A stretch of DNA of 5,032 bases from an uncultured Ruminococcus sp. (GTDB lineage Bacteria; Bacillota; Clostridia; Oscillospirales; Ruminococcaceae). This document shows positions 1-5,032 of this stretch, one piece after another; position 1 is the stretch's first letter; each line of letters opens with the position of its first letter. The stretch is taken from contig CAMNFW010000163.1 in the NCBI GenBank assembly GCA_946537565.1, positions 1 through 5,032 on the forward strand. The letters run 5' to 3'. Below the pieces are notes generated by a model. It was not told where the DNA came from. It saw only the letters and a program-made list of their open reading frames with translations, and made no database searches. The position numbers were made by a program, and so were the translations under genes.

Positions 1-8
1 CCCACGAA

Positions 9-59
9 CCGCAAGGGACTTCGTCCCTTGCGGAGCCAAAGGAACGAAGTCCCTTTGGC
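9..59. repeat. Tandem pair of palindromic hairpins downstream of the ATPase gene
   Basis: Two adjacent 25-nt palindromes lie here. Positions 9-33 form a perfect 11-bp stem (CCGCAAGGGAC / GTCCCTTGCGG) with a TTC triloop. Positions 35-59, read on the minus strand, form an 11-bp stem with one G-U pair (GCCAAAGGGAC / GTTCCTTTGGC), again around TTC. Both share an apical GGGAC-TTC-GT(C/T)CC core, so they look like two copies of one palindromic unit with diverged stem bases. They begin 15 bases past the ATPase stop codon, so they may stop or stabilise that transcript. Neither hairpin is followed by a T-run in the minus direction, so a dispersed REP-like repeat is the better reading. Confidence 0.7.
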
Positions 60-73
60 GGCAGCTCTCAGCG

Positions 74-2641
74 TTAATTTTTAGTATATTGATTAATGCT
101 AAGAGCCCTGATAGAATTAAGAATCAGGAGCATAGCGGTACCGGAATCTGCAAAAACGGCCAGCCACATATTAGGGTGTCCGAAGAGTCCCAGGAGCAGA
201 ACCGCAGCTTTGACAGCAAGAGCAAAAGTGATATTCTCATAGGAAATTCTAAGAGTTTTATCAGCAATTTTTTTAGCTTTTACGATTGAGTCAGGCTCAC
301 TGTTCATGAAAACGGCATCCGCAGCTTCAAGAGCGAGATCGGAGCCGGAATGCATAGCACCGCCAACATCAGCACCTGCAAGAACCGGACCGTCATTGAT
401 ACCGTCGCCGACGAACAAAACAGCGCCATTAGATTCACGAATAGATTTTATTTCAGTGAGCTTATCCTGAGGCATAAGACCACCTTTTATCAGATCAATG
501 CCGAGTTTTTTTCCAACGGCATCGGCATTTTCCTGCTTATCGCCGGTAAGGAGGGCGGTAAAGATACCCATTTTTTTAAGGTTCGCAGCAGCATCAGCGG
601 AAGTATTTCTGATCGTATCTGAAACGACGATCCTGCCGATGACAGAACCGTTGATTGCGACATAAACCACACTGCCGATCATAGGCTTCTGCATAGGAGG
701 GAGGACAGCATTTTTCTCTTCCATGAGTTTTTCATTTCCACAGAGGACGATTTTGCCGTCAAGAACCGCTTCAACACCTCTGCCGGGGAGTTCAGTTAAA
801 CGCTGAGGCTCAATGAATGTGATATTATTTTCACGGCAATAATCTGTAATACTTGCAGCGACAGGGTGAGTTGAAGACTGTTCACAGCTGCCGCAGATTT
901 TCAGGAGATCATATTCAGAGAGATCACTGGACAGGGAGATATCGGTAACAGAGAAGCTGCCGTTAGTGAGGGTACCGGTTTTATCGAAAGCGACGGCTTT
1001 GACTTTACCGAGAGCCTCGATAGCAGCGCCGCCCTTGAAGAGAATACCGAGCTTTGACGATGCACCGATACCTGAGAAATAAGCCAGCGGCACACTCAGC
1101 ACCAATGCACACGGGCAGCTGATAACCAGGAAAGTCAGAGCAGTATAGATCCATTTCTGCCAGTCACCTGTAACAACAGAACCGATAATGCCTGTAAGCA
1201 GGGCAGCTGCAATTACGATAGGGGTATAGATTTTAGAAAAGCGAGTAATAAAGCGGTCTATTTTAGGTTTACCAGCGGAAGCATCCTCGACGGCTCTTGC
1301 GATTTTAGCGATCATAGAATCATCGGCAGCAGCCTCAGCTTTCATGGTAAAGGTTTCATTGAGACCGATACAACCGGACATGACCCTGTCGCCCTTATGA
1401 AGAATGACCGGCACAGGCTCACCGTTTATAGCGGAGGTATCTATCATAGGATCGCCTGACAGAATAATACCGTCTGCTGCGATACGTTCACCGGACTTGA
1501 TTCTGAGGATATCGCCGACCTGAATTTCCTCAGAGGGAATACGCTGAAAGCTTCCGTTCCGCAGAACATCAGCCTCATCGACTTTAAGGTCAGCCACATC
1601 AGTGATAGCTTTTCTGCTTTTTGAAACGGCGTAATCCTCAAACATTTCTCCTATTCTGAAGAACAGCACAACGCCGACAGCCTCTTCATATTCACCGAGA
1701 GCAAAGGCGCCCAGAGTAGCGATGGTCATCAGGAAATTCTCATCAAAGAGGTTTCCGGCTTTAACATTTTTAAAAGTATTTACGAGAACTTTACTGCCAA
1801 GGATCAGGTATGCGCCCGCAAACATCACGATAGCCGGTATTTGGAGTGAAGTCAGCTTATGAAGAAGTATTGCTGCTGCAAACAAAACTGCACCGGCAGC
1901 GAAAAGGAAAATATCCTTTTTCAGGTTCAGATCACTGGTGCTGTGCTGCTCTTTATTTATAACGGGAACAAGCTCAACACCGGCTTCAATAGCCTGAGCA
2001 GTTTCATTCATAAGGCTTATGATCTCAGGGGTAACATTTCCGGTAACAACGAGTTTTTTCAGGGGATAATTCAGCTGAGCCGAAGTTATTCCCTCGATCT
2101 TACTAACAGCCGCTTCGATTTTAGCGCCGCAATGAGCGCAGTCCAGCTCGGTTATATTAAATTCATATTTTTTACCTTTAACAGAATGGCTGTGTTGTTT
2201 TTTTTCATGGTGGTGATGATGCTCATGCTCATGTTCACACTCACATTCTTCATGATTGTGATGATGATGCTCATGCTCATGTTCACACTCACACTCTTCA
2301 TGATCGTGGTGATGATGTTCATGCTCATGTTCACACTCACACTCTTCATGGTCATGGTGATGATGTTCATGCTCATGTTCACACTCACACTCTTCATGCT
2401 CATGAGAATGCGCCTTGCGTTTCTCAGCCGACGGAACTATCTCAACTCCCGCTTCTATACCCTTTGCAGTCTCATTTATCCTCGCCAGCAGCTCATCACT
2501 ATGCTCCCCCTTGATTTTCAGCTTCCTCAAAGGATAATTCAAAACAGCCAGTTCGATCTCCTCAAACTTGTTCAGGGCTTCTTCTATCTTTGCTCCGCAA
2601 TGTGCGCAGTTTAAATTTAATACATCAAAGCTCTTTTCCAT
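74..2641 (-). CDS. P1B-2 heavy-metal (Zn/Cd/Pb) efflux P-type ATPase, CadA/ZntA type
   Basis: This inner-membrane pump should export Zn2+, Cd2+ or Pb2+ from the cytoplasm using ATP. The 855 residues contain, in order: HMA domain 1 (about 4-70, CAHC at 12-15); a His/Cys/Glu repeat linker (83-145); HMA domain 2 (about 159-226, CAHC at 168-171); four membrane helices (about 244-335); an actuator domain with NGEP at 406-409; membrane helices 5 and 6 with the metal-binding CPC at 509-511; the phosphorylation motif DKTGT with Asp553; HP at 592-593; TGD at 699-701; GDGIND at 745-750; and two last helices with Lys811 and DSG at 832-834. CPC plus the Lys and DxG pair marks the P1B-2 class rather than copper pumps. 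It is longer than typical CadA (about 730 residues) because of the second HMA domain and the linker. The start has GAAAGGA at 2650-2656. Exact metal preference is inferred. Confidence 0.96.
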   Translation of the reverse strand: MEKSFDVLNLNCAHCGAKIEEALNKFEEIELAVLNYPLRKLKIKGEHSDELLARINETAKGIEAGVEIVPSAEKRKAHSHEHEECECEHEHEHHHHDHEECECEHEHEHHHHDHEECECEHEHEHHHHNHEECECEHEHEHHHHHEKKQHSHSVKGKKYEFNITELDCAHCGAKIEAAVSKIEGITSAQLNYPLKKLVVTGNVTPEIISLMNETAQAIEAGVELVPVINKEQHSTSDLNLKKDIFLFAAGAVLFAAAILLHKLTSLQIPAIVMFAGAYLILGSKVLVNTFKNVKAGNLFDENFLMTIATLGAFALGEYEEAVGVVLFFRIGEMFEDYAVSKSRKAITDVADLKVDEADVLRNGSFQRIPSEEIQVGDILRIKSGERIAADGIILSGDPMIDTSAINGEPVPVILHKGDRVMSGCIGLNETFTMKAEAAADDSMIAKIARAVEDASAGKPKIDRFITRFSKIYTPIVIAAALLTGIIGSVVTGDWQKWIYTALTFLVISCPCALVLSVPLAYFSGIGASSKLGILFKGGAAIEALGKVKAVAFDKTGTLTNGSFSVTDISLSSDLSEYDLLKICGSCEQSSTHPVAASITDYCRENNITFIEPQRLTELPGRGVEAVLDGKIVLCGNEKLMEEKNAVLPPMQKPMIGSVVYVAINGSVIGRIVVSDTIRNTSADAAANLKKMGIFTALLTGDKQENADAVGKKLGIDLIKGGLMPQDKLTEIKSIRESNGAVLFVGDGINDGPVLAGADVGGAMHSGSDLALEAADAVFMNSEPDSIVKAKKIADKTLRISYENITFALAVKAAVLLLGLFGHPNMWLAVFADSGTAMLLILNSIRALSINQYTKN
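2207..2395 (-). repeat. Four 48-bp tandem repeats encoding a His/Cys/Glu metal-binding linker
   Basis: Inside the ATPase gene, four in-frame units (2348-2395, 2300-2347, 2252-2299, and 2207-2251, the last one codon short) encode EECECEHEHEHHHHDH or close variants, residues 83-145. Each full unit carries two Cys as CEC, seven His, six Glu and one Asp or Asn. Neighbouring full units differ at only two or three of 48 bases. Of those five differences four are synonymous and one gives Asp to Asn, so the array looks recently expanded and kept for its protein sequence. The likely role is cytoplasmic metal chelation or buffering between the two HMA domains. Confidence 0.95.
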
Positions 2642-2649
2642 AGCAGTAT

Positions 2650-2656
2650 TCCTTTC
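2650..2656 (-). promoter_or_regulatory. Ribosome binding site of the ATPase gene
   Basis: Read on the minus strand this is GAAAGGA, 8 bases before the ATG at 2641-2639. It supports that start codon; the protein then begins directly with an HMA domain. Confidence 0.8.
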
Positions 2657-2664
2657 GTTTTGAT

Positions 2665-2684
2665 ATATGAATACTTGTTCATAT
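2665..2684 (-). promoter_or_regulatory. ArsR/SmtB-family metalloregulator operator
   Basis: A perfect 7-bp inverted repeat, ATATGAA-N6-TTCATAT, lies between the -10 box and the start codon of the metal pump, covering the expected transcription start near 2682. On the minus strand the core reads TGAACAAGTATTCA, close to the operators known for Zn/Cd-sensing SmtB, CzrA and ZiaR-type repressors (imperfect 12-2-12 repeats with TGAA and TTCA half-sites). The repressor gene is not in the window. The expected behaviour is repression when metal is low and release when Zn, Cd or Pb binds. Confidence 0.8.
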
Positions 2685-2688
2685 GTTT

Positions 2689-2717
2689 AATATATCACAC
2701 TTTTCTTCCCTTGTCAA
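2689..2717 (-). promoter_or_regulatory. SigA-type promoter of the ATPase gene
   Basis: On the minus strand a consensus -35 TTGACA (2717-2712), a 17-base spacer and a -10 TATATT (2694-2689, five of six consensus bases) precede the ATPase. Transcription should start near 2682, giving a leader of about 40 nt. The operator at 2665-2684 sits over the start site, a classic repression position. Confidence 0.82.
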
Positions 2718-2734
2718 TACCTTTCAAGTAATTA

Positions 2735-2763
2735 TTGAAATATTTTTTTCCATATGTTATAAT
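2735..2763 (+). promoter_or_regulatory. Strong SigA-type promoter directed at the sigma-factor operon
   Basis: A -35 TTGAAA (2735-2740), a 17-base spacer and a perfect -10 TATAAT (2758-2763) preceded by an extended -10 TGT (2755-2757) form a near-consensus promoter. It is divergent from the ATPase promoter, the two -35 boxes being 17 bases apart. Transcription should start near 2770. The first convincing gene downstream is the sigma factor at 3031, so the transcript would have a leader of about 260 nt. Confidence 0.75.
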
Positions 2764-2857
2764 ATGACCTGAACATACCTCTTTGAAATTTCACATTCCG
2801 ATAAATGTTAACTTCGGTTAACAAAAAATTATCCCCTGAAAAATGCCTGTTTTCAGC

Positions 2858-2884
2858 TTGATATAGGCTTTGTTTTGCTATGCT
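2858..2884 (+). promoter_or_regulatory. Possible second promoter inside the leader
   Basis: TTGATA (2858-2863), a 15-base spacer and TATGCT (2879-2884) preceded by TGC (an extended -10) could start a shorter transcript. The spacer is short and the -10 matches only four of six bases, so this is a weak candidate. Confidence 0.25.
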
Positions 2885-3014
2885 AACAACTTTTTTGAAA
2901 ATTTTTTCTGAATTTCGTCTTTTCTGCCCTCTGAAATCACTATTATATGAAAGCTTTCACAGGAACTTCTCCTGTATCAATCAGGTTTGCAAATCGCTTT
3001 TCCACCACGCTGTG

Positions 3015-3021
3015 AAAGGAG
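3015..3021 (+). promoter_or_regulatory. Ribosome binding site of the sigma-factor gene
   Basis: AAAGGAG lies 9 bases before the ATG at 3031. An in-frame TAG at 3025-3027 closes the frame just upstream, so 3031 is the earliest possible start. The first four bases fall within the CTGTGAAAG segment that can pair with the leader at 2954-2962. Confidence 0.85.
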
Positions 3022-3030
3022 TGATAGATC

Positions 3031-3627
3031 ATGACGGCAGACCAAAATTTCCATTCCGGAGGTGACGGCGCTATTTTGGCTTTATTCCAGCACAATCAAC
3101 CACCTGACTCAGATAATTCTCTGGTTAATGAACTTATCATCAGCTGCGCCTCCTCTAAGGATAGCCTCAGCAAATTGTATAATATGTTCAAAAAAGACGT
3201 TTTTTCCCTGGCTTTCAGCATTATCTCTGACTTCCAGCTCGCTGAGGACTGCGTCACCGAAACCTTCGTCAGACTCACCCAGATCAATCGCTTCGATCCA
3301 AAAAAGGGCGACGGAAAAGGCTTCATTCTTACTATCGCCCGCAACGTTGCTCTTGAGCTTCGCCGTAAGTATAAAAAAGACTGCATGGCTTTTATCTTCC
3401 AAAGCTACGGCGAGGCTGATAAAACTGTCGAGGACAGTATCTATATAAATCAGCTGCTCAGCTCCCTAAGCGACAAACAAAGACAGATCGTCGTTCTGAG
3501 AGTGTGCAGCCAGCTGACCTTCAAAGAGATCGCTAAAATTATGAAATGTCCCGAAACTACCGCTAAATCTCGCTTCCAAAAAGCTATCGCTATTCTAAAG
3601 GAAAAGGCAGGTGCAGATTATGAATAA
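3031..3627 (+). CDS. ECF-type RNA polymerase sigma-70 family factor
   Basis: This 198-residue protein should direct RNA polymerase to a small regulon in response to an extracytoplasmic signal. Sigma region 2 covers about residues 45-115: the AEDCVTETFVRL stretch (71-82) is the usual core-binding segment, and the FILTIARN...ELRRKYKK stretch (98-116) is the -10 recognition part. A linker of about 25 residues follows, then region 4 (about 141-192) with LSDKQRQIVVLRV and the helix-turn-helix TFKEIAKIMKCPETTAKSRFQKA (163-185) for -35 recognition. There is no region 1.1 or region 3, as expected for ECF factors. About 30 to 40 N-terminal residues before region 2 are a modest extension. The gene overlaps the next one by 8 bases, implying translational coupling to a membrane protein that probably controls it. 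Its ECF subgroup and target genes cannot be read here. Confidence 0.92.
   Translation: MTADQNFHSGGDGAILALFQHNQPPDSDNSLVNELIISCASSKDSLSKLYNMFKKDVFSLAFSIISDFQLAEDCVTETFVRLTQINRFDPKKGDGKGFILTIARNVALELRRKYKKDCMAFIFQSYGEADKTVEDSIYINQLLSSLSDKQRQIVVLRVCSQLTFKEIAKIMKCPETTAKSRFQKAIAILKEKAGADYE
3609..3613 (+). promoter_or_regulatory. Ribosome binding site of the membrane-protein gene
   Basis: AGGTG lies 6 bases before the ATG at 3620, inside the 3' end of the sigma gene. It is a modest match to the Shine-Dalgarno, consistent with translation coupled to the sigma gene. Confidence 0.5.
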
Positions 3628-5032
3628 TGTGAACGATCATTCTTCTGATCCTGAAAAATTATTGAAAGAAAAACTCGATGAGCTTTCTTCTTCTGTGGAC
3701 TGCTTCGATAAGATCTCTTCCAGAGCATTTCCTGAGGATGAACTGGATTTTTCCGAAGGCGGATTCATCGTAAGCGGCACTGAAAATGTTACGGGCAAAA
3801 GTAAAAAACGCAGCCTCCTTAAATGGACAGCTGCCGCAGCTGCAGTCATCACCGGTGTGGCTGTTCTGCCAAGATCTGACTTTGCTGACAGATTATTCGC
3901 TAACCTCGGCGGTGAGGATAAAACGATCTACTCCGACCTCATAGCCGAAATTGATTCTCAGCTCGATTCCGGCTCCTATATCCATCTCGACGTTCCACTC
4001 TCCTATTACGCTAAAAATGATGTTCTCGTTACTCCGCTGGCTGAGTGTCCCTTTGAACTGGTCAATAATGATAATATCTTTGTCAGAATTTTTATCAGAA
4101 CCGTTAACGATCTCCCAACTAACCAGCTTTATGCTGTAGAATATACTGGCAGTTATAATGACGGTAATTTTCTCGCTGCCGCTAAAAGCTTCTATTCCTT
4201 CTCTGATGATGAGATCCAGGCTCTTGACGGTCAGTCACCTGACTGGAATATCTCCTATGATTTCCTCTCTCATACTGTTGAGCATATGTTTTACACCGAC
4301 GATTCCGGTAACTTCTGCTCCCAGAACGGCGATTGCGTTTCTCTCGCTTCTTTCAGCTATTACAGCATTCTTAAAGACGATGACGATAATATCAGCTGCC
4401 TCGCTTCTGATATCCTTTACGGTCATGCCCTCGACAGCTCTTCGTATTTCTACGATATCTGTTCTGTCTCTGAAAATGAATCCATTAACCCCGACAGAAA
4501 TATCTGGGATATCTCTGTCTACTACAACGGCTTGAACGCTAAACCAGATACCAACAATTCGGATTTCTCCCGCACAGTTTTGTTCAACGATGAGAATAAT
4601 TATACCAACGGTATTATCGGCTTTGCCTGCGTCGAACCCTTCGCCGGTGCCGATGTCAATAGCATCAGTATCTCTCCTGCTTCTCTGCTTAACCTTAGCT
4701 ACGAAACTTCCTTCACCGACGTCGATGGCTCTAAAATTGGCTACAGCTCTTCTGCTATATCCTCTATTCTCCCTCCCCTCGACGGCTTCCCAATTACTAT
4801 GAGAATGTATTTCAGCCCTTACTTCGGACCGTATTTCGCCTCCGAAAAAGATCTGTATATCGCTGACTCCCCCTACCGTTCCACTACTGTCAATATTACA
4901 AGCACCGAGCCTATGGATTTCGTCTACTCCTCCGATCTAATCACCTACTCCCCCGCTGTTTATAAATTTGCTTCCGTTGATGCCGAGGAAAAACTTGATA
5001 AAATTAATAACGATATCGCAGCTGCTTCTGTT
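3620..5032 (+). CDS. Putative membrane-anchored anti-sigma factor/sensor, partial (3' end outside window)
   Basis: The frame is open for 471 codons from ATG 3620 with no stop before the window edge. The ATG lies within the last codons of the sigma gene (8-base overlap), so sigma and this protein are almost surely co-translated. Residues 1-65 are charged and likely cytoplasmic, ending in KSKKR (60-64). Residues about 66-83 form one Ala-rich membrane helix. The rest, at least 388 residues rich in Ser, Asp, Asn and Tyr, should lie outside the membrane by the positive-inside rule. The layout of short cytoplasmic domain, one helix and ectodomain next to an ECF gene is that of an anti-sigma factor. 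I see no HxxxCxxC zinc anti-sigma motif and do not recognise the ectodomain. Its Cys residues are at 143, 233, 239, 260, 281 and 337. Function is inferred from context. It could instead be another sigma-linked sensor. Confidence 0.85.
   Translation, partial: MNNVNDHSSDPEKLLKEKLDELSSSVDCFDKISSRAFPEDELDFSEGGFIVSGTENVTGKSKKRSLLKWTAAAAAVITGVAVLPRSDFADRLFANLGGEDKTIYSDLIAEIDSQLDSGSYIHLDVPLSYYAKNDVLVTPLAECPFELVNNDNIFVRIFIRTVNDLPTNQLYAVEYTGSYNDGNFLAAAKSFYSFSDDEIQALDGQSPDWNISYDFLSHTVEHMFYTDDSGNFCSQNGDCVSLASFSYYSILKDDDDNISCLASDILYGHALDSSSYFYDICSVSENESINPDRNIWDISVYYNGLNAKPDTNNSDFSRTVLFNDENNYTNGIIGFACVEPFAGADVNSISISPASLLNLSYETSFTDVDGSKIGYSSSAISSILPPLDGFPITMRMYFSPYFGPYFASEKDLYIADSPYRSTTVNITSTEPMDFVYSSDLITYSPAVYKFASVDAEEKLDKINNDIAAASV

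Larger units (their letters stand above)
2770..3030 (+). promoter_or_regulatory. Long structured 5' leader of the sigma-factor operon
   Basis: About 260 nt between the predicted transcription start and the sigma start codon hold no convincing gene. They contain three local hairpins: TGTTAAC-TTCG-GTTAACA (2806-2823, a closed UUCG tetraloop), CTGAAAA-N7-TTTTCAG (2836-2856) and ACAGGA-N5-TCCTGT (2959-2975). There is also a 12-base palindrome TGAAAGCTTTCA (2948-2959). CTTTCACAG (2954-2962) can pair over 9 bp with CTGTGAAAG (3010-3018), which enters the Shine-Dalgarno. No stem followed by a T-run on the plus strand was seen, so any control is more likely translational than by termination. I do not recognise a known riboswitch class. 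Confidence 0.5.

Noticed and set aside
9..59. A rho-independent terminator for the ATPase gene
   Set aside because: The stems are strong, but no T-run follows either of them in the minus-strand direction; they were called as a palindromic repeat instead.
2152..2403. An 83-codon minus-strand frame with a repeating Met-Ser-Val-Asn pattern
   Set aside because: It is an out-of-frame reading of the same 48-bp repeats, inside the clearly coding ATPase frame.
1859..2614. A 251-codon open frame on the plus strand, rich in Met, Leu and Phe, opposite the start of the ATPase gene
   Set aside because: It is the antisense of the HMA/His-repeat region. His and Glu codons read backwards give Met, Val, Leu and Phe, and the apparent repeats come from the 48-bp units. 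No convincing ribosome site was seen.
2894..2920. An autoregulatory ECF promoter (TGAAAA ... CGTCT) upstream of the sigma gene
   Set aside because: The spacer is 14 bases, shorter than the usual 16-17, in a T-rich stretch. GGAAC at 2962-2966 also lacks a suitable -10 partner.
2880..3065. A 61-codon plus-strand frame in the leader, overlapping the sigma start
   Set aside because: There is no Shine-Dalgarno before ATG 2880, the product has no recognisable feature, and it runs into the sigma gene in another frame. A leader peptide cannot be excluded but is not supported.
3062..4802. Several open frames of 60 to 130 codons in other frames and on the minus strand across the sigma and membrane-protein genes
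   Set aside because: They are shadows. The frames at 3031-3627 and 3620-5032 have ribosome sites, sigma-domain motifs or a membrane helix, and account for the whole region.

Overview
The window looks like low-to-moderate GC Firmicutes DNA. The evidence is consensus-like SigA-type promoters, AAAGGAG-type Shine-Dalgarno sites, a CadA/ZntA-type ATPase and an ECF sigma gene overlapping a membrane-protein gene. A Ruminococcus-like gut clostridium is my best guess, but this rests on general resemblance only; no marker gene is present.

Layout: (1) Positions 1-73 hold two tandem perfect or near-perfect hairpins (9-33 and 35-59), probably a dispersed palindromic repeat, lying just after the end of the ATPase gene. 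(2) 74-2641, minus strand: an 855-residue P1B-2 (Zn/Cd/Pb) efflux ATPase. It has two N-terminal HMA domains separated by a linker of four near-identical 16-residue His/Cys/Glu units (48-bp tandem repeats, 2207-2395). (3) 2642-3030 is a divergent control region. It holds a good minus-strand promoter for the ATPase with an ArsR/SmtB-type operator over the expected transcription start. Back to back with it is a near-consensus extended -10 promoter on the plus strand, followed by a roughly 260-nt leader containing several hairpins. (4) 3031-3627, plus strand: an ECF-type sigma factor. (5) 3620 to the window end, plus strand, overlapping the sigma gene by 8 bases: a single-pass membrane protein of at least 471 residues with a short cytoplasmic N-terminus and a large outside domain, best read as the cognate anti-sigma factor or sensor. 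It has no stop codon in the window.

How the parts work together: the ATPase unit looks like a self-contained metal-efflux gene, silenced by a SmtB/CzrA-like repressor encoded elsewhere and relieved by Zn, Cd or Pb. The sigma/membrane-protein pair is a separate envelope-sensing module transcribed the other way. Whether the two are functionally linked cannot be told from the sequence; they share only the intergenic region. The least explained parts are the large ectodomain, which I do not recognise, and the sigma leader, where a local hairpin and a long-range helix that would hide the Shine-Dalgarno are mutually exclusive.
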